The notes under the pieces were generated by a model. It worked only from the letters and a program-made list of their open reading frames with translations. It had not been told where the DNA came from and made no database searches. A stretch of DNA of 64,000 bases from Halobacteriales archaeon YIM A00010 (GTDB taxonomy: Archaea > Halobacteriota > Halobacteria > Halobacteriales > Haloarculaceae), in the NCBI GenBank assembly GCA_025041175.1, contig JAKCFJ010000006.1:124001-188000 (forward strand). The letters run 5' to 3'. The translations under genes were made by a program, and so were the position numbers. Positions 1 to 7,167 of this stretch are shown piece by piece; within the stretch, counting starts at the first letter, position 1, and every line of letters starts with the position of its first letter.

Positions 1-372
1 GCTACGATAATCGAGCAGCGTGAAAAGGACCACGAATTTCGCCAATACAAGCCCAAGCATCCGGTGACTAAATTGTGGACCTACGTTTCGGGAGATCAAT
101 CCGAGCTCAGATACGTCCTCGAGGTCGACGAGCCGGTCGAATACCCAGATCCAGTCCCTGCAGGGGGGATTGGGAATGAGGAATTCAACGCTGGCAATAA
201 AGAATCGACCTTCGCGTTCCCTATCACTCATCTTCACCGAATCGAGGACGAGCTACCCCTGTCCACGTTGAGAGACGAATTCGATTTTTACCCGCCGCAG
301 AGATTTACATATGTTGGGCAGTATCCAGAGCTGGTAGAGCACGTAAGAGGGTCCACTGAGCAAATCTTCTAG
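1..372 (+). CDS. PUA-like domain protein, 3' part (start outside window)
   Basis: The frame is open from base 1, so the true start lies upstream; 123 codons plus a stop are visible. Residues resembling the PUA/ASCH fold, a small beta-barrel usually tied to RNA or modified-base recognition, include the KPKHPVTKLWTYVS stretch and the strand-rich middle. An ATG-like start at about 64 would remove conserved-looking sequence, so I treat the gene as truncated by the window edge. No partner gene is visible downstream, and the next 125 bases are AT-rich spacer. The fold assignment is from residue pattern only; the function is unknown. Confidence 0.6.
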   Translation, partial: ATIIEQREKDHEFRQYKPKHPVTKLWTYVSGDQSELRYVLEVDEPVEYPDPVPAGGIGNEEFNAGNKESTFAFPITHLHRIEDELPLSTLRDEFDFYPPQRFTYVGQYPELVEHVRGSTEQIF

Positions 373-497
373 CACAGATAAGGACCAATGGTTGTATCGA
401 ACTGATCATATCACATAACTCTTCAGTATTCACCTCTCGATCCATTTATCTCTAACAGGATATGCTGGCAATAGAGCTGATCGCCTGAACCCACTCC

Positions 498-1840
498 ATG
501 ACGACTGACGACACTGATGCGGACGGCGGCGATGCATCGCTCCTGTTTGAAGAACAGCAAGACACGACGGACTGGCCGATACCCCGACTGTTTTGGGAGT
601 ACGGACGTGACTACAGACCGCTCATTGCGGTCGCGCTGCTGGCATCGATCCTCGGGCCGATCGCAAGCCTGCTTCCCACATACCTGCTCAAGGTCGTGAT
701 CGATGCGGTAATCCTCGATACCACGGGCTTTACGCTCCCACTCGTCCCGACCGACTGGTTTTCGACCACTCGATGGCGGCAGCTGTTGCTCTCGGTCGGA
801 CTGATCGTCGGGGCAGCAGTAACGAGCACTGCTCTCGGGTGGGTTAGTAGCTGGGCGTGGGGCCGATTTGCCCAAACTGTCCAACACGTCGTGCGGACCG
901 ACGCTTACGAGAAGATCCAGCGGCTCGGAATCGCCTTTTTCGATGATCAGCAGACCGGTCAGATCCTCAGTATCCTCAACGACGACGTGAACGAACTCAA
1001 CCGGCTGCTCGAACGGTTTCTAGATGATCTCCTTCGGATTGGAGCCCGGTTCATCGGCATCGCCGCGTTTCTGGTGTATCTGCACTGGCAGCTCGCGCTC
1101 CTCGCGTTGCTCCCAGTGCCGATACTGGCCGTGATGAGTCGGTGGTTCATTACGCAAATCCGGCCGAAGTACGACGACGTTCGCCAGCGGGTGGGTGTGC
1201 TCAACGCGCGGATCGAAAATAGCCTGAGCGGCATCACAGTCGTCAAGGCTTACACTGCAGAGCCGTTCGAGGCTCACCGCGTCGACGATGCGTCGAAACA
1301 ACTGCTCGATACCCGGTGGGACGTGATCACCACGCGCATCAGCTTCTTTCCCGCGATGAATATCGTCAACTGGCTCAGCTTCGGCGTGCTCGTGGTGATC
1401 GGCGGGCTGTGGATTCTCAACGGGCCGCCGTTGTTCTTCACCAAGCCGTTATCGGTCGGTACGCTCGTGGCGTTTCTCACCTATAATCGGCAGTTCACGG
1501 GACCGCTGATCCAAGCCGGGCATCTGGTCGATCTGTACCACGACGCTCGGGCCTCGGTGGTTCGCATTTTCGCGCTAAACGACTACGACATCGAGATCAA
1601 CGACCACGAGAACGCCCTCTCACCCGTCAACGTCGACGGTGCAGTCGCGTATGAAGACGTGACGTTTCGGTATGATGGCGATGATGAGCCAGCCGTCGAT
1701 GGGATCAGCTTTGAAGTCGAACCGGGGGCATTCGTCGGACTCGTTGGGCCGACCGGCTCGGGCAAAACGACCCTGACAAAGCTCCTCCCCCGATTCTATG
1801 ACCCAGACGAGGGAACGATCCGGCTCGAAAGTCCGGATAC
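498..1840 (+). pseudogene. ABC multidrug/lipid exporter half-transporter, truncated in the ATPase domain
   Basis: A fused membrane-ATPase exporter of the MsbA/MdlB type. Residues about 35-330 hold the six-helix transmembrane domain. The ATP-binding domain starts near residue 380 and contains Walker A (GPTGSGKTT) followed by LLPRFYDPDEGTIRLE. The protein then departs from the family after about residue 447: the signature LSGGQ, Walker B and H-loop are all missing, and the frame runs through unrelated DNA to a stop at 1940. Such half-transporters are normally near 600 residues, so this copy cannot hydrolyse ATP normally and is a pseudogene. The break coincides with the start of a winged-helix gene fragment in another frame. 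Confidence 0.85.
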
Positions 1841-2088
1841 TATCGGCGCTGATTGCTGTTGGGGGCGAAAAGCTCAATCCGAGCGCAATCTGCGATCGAG
1901 CCGCGATCTCCCGAGACAGTTGGTACGACCACAAGGATGATCTGGAAACGTTTGGCGTGATCGAGAAGGTGGATCAAGCCGGGAATTCCCCGATGTACCG
2001 CGTCGACCTCGACGATCCGCTCATCAAGCGGCTCCGTGAGGCGCGCGACCTCGCGGCGAAGCGGAGAAATCAACCCAATAACAATTAA
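1798..2088 (+). pseudogene. Winged-helix DNA-binding protein fragment fused behind the ABC gene break
   Basis: From about 1830 a different frame encodes VRILSALIAVGGEKLNPSAI and on through an SRDSWYDHKDDL recognition helix and a wing (GVIEKVDQAGNSPMYRVD), the usual haloarchaeal winged-helix pattern. The first ten codons (MTQTRERSGS) are the exporter DNA read out of frame, so the natural N-terminus has been lost or replaced by a fortuitous ATG at 1798. It may still be translated as a 96-residue hybrid. It ends in a basic RLREARDLAAKRR tail. No target is inferable. Confidence 0.6.
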
Positions 2089-2091
2089 TTT

Positions 2092-2160
2092 GACCTCCTC
2101 CCACGCGTTCACGCGTGGGATTCCTCGACGGTTACACGGAGGAGGATGTCAATCGGCTTG
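2092..2160 (+). mobile_element. IS200/IS605 (IS1341-type) end remnant
   Basis: A perfect 8-bp hairpin (arms 2100-2107 and 2112-2119, loop TTCA) follows the sequence GACCTCCTCCCACG. It is followed by GGAGGATGTCAA at about 2142. This arrangement is typical of the right end of haloarchaeal TnpB-bearing IS200/IS605 elements. No tnpA or tnpB remains. GGAGGATGTCAACCGG recurs at about 41566, suggesting a second scar of the same family. Confidence 0.5.
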
Positions 2161-2277
2161 CTCTCGTTTGCTGTCATGCGTTTCTCTCCGAGTCGGTCAG
2201 GGAGCGGGCGGTTGGAGCCGCCCGCCCATCGCATCCAGACACCCAGACTGATGGTTTTCGTCCCCGCCAATGGTCAC

Positions 2278-2808
2278 ATGAGCGATCCAATCCGCCGAGG
2301 GATCTCTGAGGATCTCCACGCCGTGAGTTTCGGTAAAGGAGTGGCCTGCGACTACCACGAGCGACCGAAGGAACTCGCCGTCGACGAGCCGATGCTGGCG
2401 GAGTGCATCCGCGTGGCAGCCCATCCCCAGCTGACGGAGTTCCCCGACGGCTGGGTTGTGGACGCCGCTCGGTGTGCCGAGCACGCCGTTGAGGGAATCG
2501 TGGAGCCGACCAAAGGGTTCGGGGAGGCCCTCGTCCGTGTGCCAGTGCAAGAATCGAATGGTGTCGTGAGTGTGGAGTTGCCAACTGCCGAGTCCGTGCA
2601 GGTGCTCGCGTACTCGCCGCCGACCGAGGGGTTGCATCCACTGGTTATCGATCAATGGCTCTTGGACGCGAGCGAGCCAGGAGACGCCGGTCTCACGCGT
2701 TGGACACGGATCCTAGGGATGTTGGACGCGGATCCACCCGAAGAACTGAGCAACCACATCGAGCGGCTGATCAACCGGTCGCCAGAGGTACCATCGGCGC
2801 TGGGTTAA
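2278..2808 (+). CDS. Hypothetical haloarchaeal protein, 176 aa
   Basis: Unrecognised protein with acidic haloarchaeal composition. The frame is open further upstream, with ATGs at 2251 and 2278. I prefer 2278 (MSDPIRRGISED) because the preceding codons are unstructured and overlap the IS end. No membrane segment, signal peptide or metal motif is visible. A 152-codon frame on the opposite strand is poorer in acidic residues and is treated as a shadow. The gene converges on the DUF4326 operon across a strong inverted repeat. Confidence 0.55.
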   Translation: MSDPIRRGISEDLHAVSFGKGVACDYHERPKELAVDEPMLAECIRVAAHPQLTEFPDGWVVDAARCAEHAVEGIVEPTKGFGEALVRVPVQESNGVVSVELPTAESVQVLAYSPPTEGLHPLVIDQWLLDASEPGDAGLTRWTRILGMLDADPPEELSNHIERLINRSPEVPSALG

Positions 2809-2824
2809 CCGCTCAACAGCTCTG

Positions 2825-2875
2825 GCCTTGTACAACGCTCGGGTCTCCGTTCCACCCCCAGGAGTTGTACAAGGC
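2825..2875. terminator. 12-bp inverted repeat between converging genes
   Basis: Perfect arms GCCTTGTACAAC (2825-2836) and GTTGTACAAGGC (2864-2875) are separated by 27 bases. They lie exactly in the gap between a plus-strand gene ending at 2808 and a minus-strand gene ending at 2906. A bidirectional terminator or mRNA-end hairpin is the simplest reading; a protein-binding site is possible. Confidence 0.45.
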
Positions 2876-2905
2876 TGAGGAAGATGCATCGAGGCGGTAG
2901 ATTCG

Positions 2906-3286
2906 TCACTCATGGTCATTCAGGAATTCGAGGATAACCTCCCCGTGACAGACGCACGGCACTCCCTCGACCTCGGTTTTTGGCTCCTCCACACAGTAAC
3001 ACCCAATAATCAGCCTCGGCAGCTCCTCTAATGCGACTTTTCTCAAATCCGCATTCTCCTCAGAATACCAATAGTCCTTGAACTCCTTCACGCTCTCCTC
3101 GCGGGTATAGTTCCCGCCATCCTTCTTGAGCTTGAACGGGGAGCCATACTTTGACGAGCGACCAATTCGTTTGTCGGGCGTCGGATGATCATCCTTCGTG
3201 ACGTTCACTAACGTCGTGGGCGTTACACTTCCGTCCAATCGCATCTGTCGAGTTACCATGTCGGATCGACCGCTGTTGTCGTTCAT
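2906..3286 (-). CDS. DUF4326 family protein, 126 aa
   Basis: The family pattern is clear: an N-terminal strand with VNVTKDDHP, the RIGRSSKYGSPFKL segment and a C-terminal CYCVEEP...CVCHGEVILE cysteine/histidine cluster. DUF4326 proteins are small, common in phages and plasmids, and of unknown biochemistry. I chose ATG at 3286 rather than the in-frame GTG at 3304 because a GGAGGT Shine-Dalgarno sequence lies seven bases before it. It is the last gene of a minus-strand group beginning at 3992 and driven by palindrome module M1. Confidence 0.8.
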   Translation of the reverse strand: MNDNSGRSDMVTRQMRLDGSVTPTTLVNVTKDDHPTPDKRIGRSSKYGSPFKLKKDGGNYTREESVKEFKDYWYSEENADLRKVALEELPRLIIGCYCVEEPKTEVEGVPCVCHGEVILEFLNDHE

Positions 3287-3307
3287 GCCGAACCTCCTGT
3301 CCACTTG

Positions 3308-3556
3308 CTAAGGGTGTGCTGGTTCTCGGGGAACTCCACAGCGTACTGCATTTTCTCGTCTCTTCTGCCTACGGAATGTCCGCATGAATGAACGTGCTCG
3401 TTCGGTGTTCGAGGGATTACCATCGCCTTGAACGTATTCTCCATGACGTTCTGCGATTCTTCCCCGTAAATACCCAGTCCACCGGATTTTAATCGGGTCA
3501 TCAAGGGGAGTTTGATCGAAATTTTCCGTTCGCCGGTCGTTGTGCTCCTCAGCCAT
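3308..3556 (-). CDS. Hypothetical protein, 82 aa
   Basis: Small unrecognised, strongly charged protein (MAEEHNDRRTENFDQTPLDD start, arginine-rich C-terminus). The ATG at 3556 overlaps the end of the upstream gene by eight bases, the usual translational coupling in this region, and the stop lies 21 bases before the DUF4326 start. No domain is recognised. A longer start at 3586 is possible but would overlap the upstream gene deeply. Confidence 0.5.
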   Translation of the reverse strand: MAEEHNDRRTENFDQTPLDDPIKIRWTGYLRGRIAERHGEYVQGDGNPSNTERARSFMRTFRRQKRRENAVRCGVPREPAHP

Positions 3557-3992
3557 CGAAACCACCACGCCGAAGCCGAATAGCATCGCGTTTCTCGCGG
3601 ACGCTCCCGGACAGTCGTGTCATGACCGCTTGCAGTCCCGTCCGGGCCTCAAGCTCGCCAAACACCGCCTGGGAATGGAGGTACGCTACTGATCCCGGAC
3701 GCGAGTGGAGAGTATCAGAGTAGCGATTGACCGCTTTCATTTCGATCACGTCCGTCTGGTCAGTGTAGCTCCCACTCGATGCGTGCCGTCCCGTGACGAT
3801 AAACCACCCCTCTGGATCACCCTCGCCCGTGTACTGCACCACGTCACCCTCTGAGAGGTTGTCCAAGTTGTCGATTCCGACATCGTATCTCTCAACATTT
3901 CCATCAAGATCCTCGATCCCGTCGATCTCCGGATAGTCGGTTATGTAACGAATCTCCTCCTCCACAGCCTCGGTGTCTGCTTCTTGGGCCAT
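3549..3992 (-). CDS. Hypothetical protein, 147 aa, first gene under module M1
   Basis: An acidic N-terminus (MAQEADTEAVEEEI) is followed by a beta-rich stretch (LSEGDVVQYTGEGDPEGWFIVTG) suggesting a small barrel, then an arginine-rich C-terminus. No family is recognised. The start at 3992 is supported because its first ten codons and about 45 bases of upstream DNA are duplicated, inverted, at 6631-6689. It heads a three-gene unit (this gene, the 82-aa protein, DUF4326). Transcription probably starts in palindrome module M1, 32 bases upstream. Confidence 0.65.
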   Translation of the reverse strand: MAQEADTEAVEEEIRYITDYPEIDGIEDLDGNVERYDVGIDNLDNLSEGDVVQYTGEGDPEGWFIVTGRHASSGSYTDQTDVIEMKAVNRYSDTLHSRPGSVAYLHSQAVFGELEARTGLQAVMTRLSGSVREKRDAIRLRRGGFDG

Positions 3993-4023
3993 ATTTCTAC
4001 TATAGCACCCATCACCATAAAAA

Positions 4024-4079
4024 TATGCACTAATGCATAGGCTGCATCTATGCATAGTTTTAATATGCACTAGTGCATA
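4024..4079. promoter_or_regulatory. Palindromic divergent promoter module M1
   Basis: Three dyads in 56 bases: TATGCACTAATGCATA (4024-4039), CTATGCATAG (4048-4057) and the perfect palindrome TATGCACTAGTGCATA (4064-4079), with short TTTTAA spacers. It lies between divergent genes at 3992 (minus) and 4170 (plus). Related modules sit at 6571, 8261 and 9667. A dimeric repressor or activator binding TATGCA-n4-TGCATA is inferred; no regulator gene has been identified. Confidence 0.8.
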
Positions 4080-4082
4080 GGT

Positions 4083-4169
4083 ATGGCTGGGAAGCTTGGT
4101 GCCACGGAAGAAGGTGGCCGCGTGTTGCAACCACGCGACCTCGGGCTTCTCATGTGAGGCAAGAAACCC
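4083..4169 (+). promoter_or_regulatory. Two-hairpin 5' leader with a 24-codon upstream frame
   Basis: Hairpin 1: CGCGTG (4119-4124), loop TTGCAAC, CACGCG (4132-4137). Hairpin 2: GGG-c-TTCT (4143-4150) with AGAA-a-CCC (4162-4169), whose loop holds GTGAGG, a plausible ribosome-binding site just before the ATG at 4170. An upstream frame MAGKLGATEEGGRVLQPRDL plus GLLM runs from 4083 to a stop at 4157. The same arrangement recurs at 9580-9663, and the hairpin part also at 6479-6533. Confidence 0.6.
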
Positions 4170-4490
4170 ATGTCGAGCAAATCAACGACTGAAGTTAAAG
4201 GGAAGGGATCGGATGAACGAATCGTAATCGAAGACAACGGCCAGTGGGGATGGAGTCTGGCCGTGGAAGGGAATATTATCACCGCAAGTAAACTCATCCC
4301 CCACGACGGAACGCTGCTGTACAGCACTAAAACGACCGAGCATAGTCGTAGCTCCCGCCGGCGTGGGAGCCAATTCCAACTGTCAGTCGAGCAGGTTGTC
4401 GGTCGATACTGCCAACATTCTCAGACGGAGCGATCTACACAAGAACTCCTCGCACACGTGCGAGAGGCGCGTGAAAAAGGTCAGCAGTAG
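4170..4490 (+). CDS. Hypothetical protein, 106 aa, behind the M1 leader
   Basis: Unrecognised small protein. Residues 15-50 look beta-rich (RIVIEDNGQWGWSLAVEG, a pattern seen in small haloarchaeal proteins), and the C-terminus is helical and charged. The ATG at 4170 follows the SD-bearing hairpin of the leader directly. It is the only plus-strand gene of module M1 and is followed by 190 bases without a gene before the convergent DpdA-like gene. Confidence 0.55.
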   Translation: MSSKSTTEVKGKGSDERIVIEDNGQWGWSLAVEGNIITASKLIPHDGTLLYSTKTTEHSRSSRRRGSQFQLSVEQVVGRYCQHSQTERSTQELLAHVREAREKGQQ

Positions 4491-4681
4491 GCACGCTACC
4501 CAGCACATTTCCCTACCTTCTACCGATGATTCTATTATCAAGTAACAGTATTCCGGTTTCTATGGATTTATCACCAGCCGAGTGTTACACTCAATCGGAC
4601 ATACCTGCGTGCCTGCGGGATGACCTTGGTCGGCAGCCGGGGGCGATTCACCATTAACCACGGAGCCGACTTTTGATAAGA

Positions 4682-5353
4682 CTAGCACCATGCAGAGAGG
4701 TCCATCTGTCGAGCATCAGCTGGCTCTGGCTCTGTGCTGGTCTCTTCGGTTGCCTGTTCGAGCTGGTCGAGATAGTGCCAGTAGCCGTTTTGGAAGATCG
4801 TCGTTGTGTCTGTGGAATCGAAGCCGGTTCGATAGGCCCATACGAGACCATCCTCTCCCCCCGGATTTCCGATGTGAGTGCGGAGATCTTGATCTCGCGC
4901 TCGGTGCACGATCTCCGCACCGTTGGCCCGCTTCCAGCGTTTAGGCCCGCCGACGAACACGCCCTGACACCCTTCAATGGCGGCAAACTGCTCCTCGACA
5001 GGCAATCCCTGTTGAAGAACCCAATAGCGCATACACTGTCCGCTTCCTACTGGAAGCTTACGCTCGTAGAGCCATTCTCGGTGACGCTCGACGGTCGCCT
5101 CAGCATCTCCGTAGACATCGGGCAACACGAAGAAGTCTGGGGACATCGGCATTTCTGTGAGTGACCTGTCGATGGCCTCATAGTAAGCGTCAGCATCGAA
5201 ATCGCCAGTATACGCGCCGTTATCCAGGAAATAGGGTCCATCGTGGGGTGTCATCTTCTGGGGTGTCCATCCAAAGCCATGGCTGTGTGACGGTGCGTGT
5301 TGCCGTGCTTTTCGGAGATTGTTGGGACTTGCCCCCGTATAGTAAAGATGCAT
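4682..5353 (-). CDS. TGT/DpdA-like deazaguanine transglycosylase homologue, 223 aa
   Basis: The motif order fits the tRNA-guanine transglycosylase superfamily, DpdA branch: YFLDNGAYTG (residues about 42-51, aligned with the nucleophile-bearing DSGGFQ of TGT), SPDFFVLPDVYGDAEATV, a WVLQQGLP strand, VFVGGPKRWKR and HIGNPGG. DpdA enzymes put 7-deazaguanines into DNA, and phage and plasmid versions protect DNA from restriction. At 223 residues it is a compact version without an added PUA domain. No preQ0 synthesis gene is in the window, so the base would have to come from the host archaeosine pathway. ATG 5353 was chosen because MHLYYTGA begins the fold. It is probably the last gene of the module M2 operon. 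Confidence 0.65.
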   Translation of the reverse strand: MHLYYTGASPNNLRKARQHAPSHSHGFGWTPQKMTPHDGPYFLDNGAYTGDFDADAYYEAIDRSLTEMPMSPDFFVLPDVYGDAEATVERHREWLYERKLPVGSGQCMRYWVLQQGLPVEEQFAAIEGCQGVFVGGPKRWKRANGAEIVHRARDQDLRTHIGNPGGEDGLVWAYRTGFDSTDTTTIFQNGYWHYLDQLEQATEETSTEPEPADARQMDLSAWC

Positions 5354-5369
5354 GATTGAAGAAAAAAGA

Positions 5370-5486
5370 TCAGCTACTGACGATCCACACCGTCTCGCAC
5401 TCGCCACACTCGCCTGTTGTGGGGCCGTCTAACCGCCCTCCGACGAAGATATTCTGCGAGTTGCAGTTACGATTAGGGCAGTTCAT
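5370..5486 (-). CDS. Tiny zinc-ribbon protein, 38 aa
   Basis: The frame reads MNCPNRNCNSQNIFVGGRLD then GPTTGECGECETVWIVSS and stops. Two cysteine knuckles (CPNRNC and CGEC) make a minimal zinc ribbon. The ATG overlaps the 3' end of the preceding gene by 14 bases, and the stop is 16 bases before the DpdA-like start, so it fits the operon. Its role is unknown; the position next to a nucleic-acid-modifying enzyme is suggestive only. Confidence 0.6.
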   Translation of the reverse strand: MNCPNRNCNSQNIFVGGRLDGPTTGECGECETVWIVSS

Positions 5487-5832
5487 GGATGAGCGTCCCC
5501 TCCTTTTTCGTGAATACACCGCAGTTTGTGCATCTCACAATCAGGGTGTCCTTATCGTCTGCGTCGTCCTCGTTCTCCTCGTGTTCGACAACCACTGCTG
5601 TTTCCTTGCAGTTCCAGCAGGGAGCCCTGACCAAAGGCTGGCCGCTCACCTCGACATATCCAATGTGACGGCCACAGGTCCCACAGCTGACCCGTTCGTG
5701 CTCGTGATCGGTCTCGCAGTTGGGATCGTCACAACAATAACCCGGAGCGGGATGTCGCTCGATCTGATCCTCATCCATCTGATTGAGGAGAATATTCGGC
5801 CGATTCTCATCGGCCGTATGGGTTCGCCCCAT
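5473..5832 (-). CDS. Cysteine-rich zinc-binding protein, 119 aa
   Basis: Contains CCDDPNCETDHEHE, then SCGTCG, CWNC and CTNCG pairs, enough for two zinc ribbons, with an acidic linker (HEENEDDADDKD). The ATG at 5832 shares its A with the TGA stop of the upstream gene, which fixes the start. No catalytic motif is present. It belongs to the M2 operon upstream of the 38-aa zinc ribbon and the DpdA-like enzyme. Confidence 0.65.
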   Translation of the reverse strand: MGRTHTADENRPNILLNQMDEDQIERHPAPGYCCDDPNCETDHEHERVSCGTCGRHIGYVEVSGQPLVRAPCWNCKETAVVVEHEENEDDADDKDTLIVRCTNCGVFTKKEGTLIHELP

Positions 5833-6107
5833 CAATCGCTCACCTCCCCTGAGACAGAGACAGAGTGACCGCACGCAGGGCAGTCCACCTCCTCGATGAG
5901 ACCGTAGTCCTCACTAGAATCGTGAATCACGTCGTAGAACGTCGCCTGCGGAATCCACGCCCGCATTGCTGTGTCGATATCAGAGACCTCGACACAAACC
6001 ACAGTCCGTCCGAACATCCGCTTCTCGACATCGAGATCGTCAATCTTCCAGATCCTCGACTGACCGTCCGACCCCGAAAACAGCCGATCGGATGCGATCT
6101 CACTCAT
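5832..6107 (-). CDS. Hypothetical protein with C-terminal CPxC knuckle, 91 aa
   Basis: Unrecognised. A mixed alpha/beta N-terminal part is followed near the end by DCPACGHSVSVSGE, half of a zinc site. It overlaps the preceding gene (stop near 6104) by four bases and is coupled to the following gene through TGATG. Codon use is ordinary for the region. Confidence 0.6.
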   Translation of the reverse strand: MSEIASDRLFSGSDGQSRIWKIDDLDVEKRMFGRTVVCVEVSDIDTAMRAWIPQATFYDVIHDSSEDYGLIEEVDCPACGHSVSVSGEVSD

Positions 6108-6481
6108 CGGTCGCCCTCCGGTGAGAACTCACCCTCGAATTGAGAGTATTCGATGCCACGTACGATCACTCCCTGCGTATCTTCTTCGATGGTGTCACAT
6201 TCGAATTCAGTCGGGGTGATCATCCACTCGAATAGCTCCTCACATCCGACGCCTATGATCCTGAGCGTGTTGCGTTGGCGGGGGAGACATTTCGCATCCG
6301 AAAAGAACGCCTCAACCCGGAGCGAAAGCGCCTTCGCTGGATCATCATTAACTACTGCTTCCAACGCCACGCGTTGCCAAAACTCGTCATCAGGCATTGC
6401 CTCGATATCGCACACGTGCTCGTGCTCGCTCTCACCGTTCGATGCTTCACTTTTTTCAATCGTCGAGTTTGATTCCGCCAT
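6104..6481 (-). CDS. Hypothetical acidic protein, 125 aa, first gene of the M2 operon
   Basis: A polar N-terminus with a HEHVCDIEAMPDDEFW stretch leads into a predicted alpha/beta body. No family is recognised. The start at 6481 directly follows a leader hairpin identical over 55 bases to the one before the gene at 4170, although these two proteins are unrelated. The operon continues through four more genes to 4682. Confidence 0.6.
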   Translation of the reverse strand: MAESNSTIEKSEASNGESEHEHVCDIEAMPDDEFWQRVALEAVVNDDPAKALSLRVEAFFSDAKCLPRQRNTLRIIGVGCEELFEWMITPTEFECDTIEEDTQGVIVRGIEYSQFEGEFSPEGDR

Positions 6482-6533
6482 GGGTTTCTTGCCTCACATG
6501 AGAAGCCCGAGGTCGCGTGGTTGCAACACGCGG
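6479..6533 (-). repeat. Leader hairpin copy, 55 bases identical and inverted to 4118-4172
   Basis: Read on the minus strand it contains the same two hairpins (CGCGTG/CACGCG with loop TTGCAAC, then GGG-c-TTCT/AGAA-a-CCC) and ends in the ATG of the gene at 6481. The small upstream frame seen at 4083 is interrupted here by a TGA, so the RNA structure, not the peptide, is what has been preserved in this copy. Confidence 0.7.
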
Positions 6534-6570
6534 TCACTTTCTCAGTGATCTCGCGCTTCCTAGCTACACC

Positions 6571-6626
6571 TATGCACTAATGCATCATAAAACTATGCAT
6601 AGGTGCAGCCTATGTAATAGTGCATA
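6571..6626. promoter_or_regulatory. Palindromic divergent promoter module M2
   Basis: TATGCACTAATGCATC (6571-6586), CTATGCATAG (6593-6602) and TATGTAATAGTGCATA (6611-6626). It is the reverse complement of M1 in order and spacing. It separates the operon starting at 6481 (minus) from a duplicated gene start at 6659 (plus). Confidence 0.75.
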
Positions 6627-6658
6627 GGTTATATGGTGATGGGTGCTATAGTAGAAAT

Positions 6659-6709
6659 ATGGCCCAAGAAGCAGACACCGAGGCTGTGAAGGTGGAAAGT
6701 GATGAGTGA
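6659..6709 (+). pseudogene. Duplicated first codons of the gene at 3992
   Basis: Reads MAQEADTEAVKVESDE and stops. The first ten codons and about 45 upstream bases equal the start of the minus-strand gene at 3992, after which the sequence diverges. This is a copied promoter-plus-start cassette; its stop overlaps a new ATG at 6702, so it may now act as a leader peptide for downstream reading. Confidence 0.6.
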
Positions 6710-6961
6710 CGGATGGGGATTGGATGATCTGGATCAAGAGAGTCAGAATGCGATCTTCGACGCTATGTATGACGTTTCCGACCGGTGGGACGTACGATCG
6801 ACGAGGCGGAGGTGTTCTTAGAGAATGTAGGATATTTCAGATTCCATGAACATCAGCGCGACTCAGCCCGAACCGACAAGCATCAGTGTTGGAAGTGTGA
6901 GCGGCCCGTCGTTGGAAGCAGCAAAAGAATTAGCCGAGTTCTGGAGTGTGAATTTCGGTGA
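6702..6961 (+). pseudogene. Frameshifted small zinc-finger gene
   Basis: MSDGWGLDDLDQESQNAIFD and onward to DRWDV runs from 6702 to 6821. A second frame from about 6785 continues with DEAEVFLENVGYFRFHEHQR and a CWKCERP knuckle to a stop at 6961. Together they look like one gene with a frameshift near 6785. A further peptide MVKKCRHCGGKDH at 6983-7021 may be part of the same decayed gene. Family unknown. Confidence 0.35.
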
Positions 6962-7108
6962 TGTAGAAGTATTAACTATTTAATGGTGAAGAAATGCCGC
7001 CACTGCGGAGGAAAAGACCACTAGAATGGTTCAGTATCGCTCTTGTGGAGATCTACAACGAAGGAAAGCGAGCGTCTTTAAGCTAGTGACCGACACGGGT
7101 TTTGTGAT

Positions 7109-7167
7109 CCATGAGTACGTCTGATAGGACCCTGTGAGGGTCGTCTAGAAGGTTTCGTTACTCATGG
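7109..7167. terminator. Nested inverted repeat at an operon end
   Basis: Outer arms CCATGAGTA (7109-7117) and TACTCATGG (7159-7167) enclose an inner hairpin GACCCT-gtg-AGGGTC (7128-7142). It covers the stop codon of the minus-strand gene ending at 7158. It could be a transcript-end structure. Confidence 0.35.

Noticed and set aside
2197-2655. 152-codon minus-strand frame
   Set aside because: Opposite strand of a better, more acidic plus-strand frame; His/Arg-rich product.
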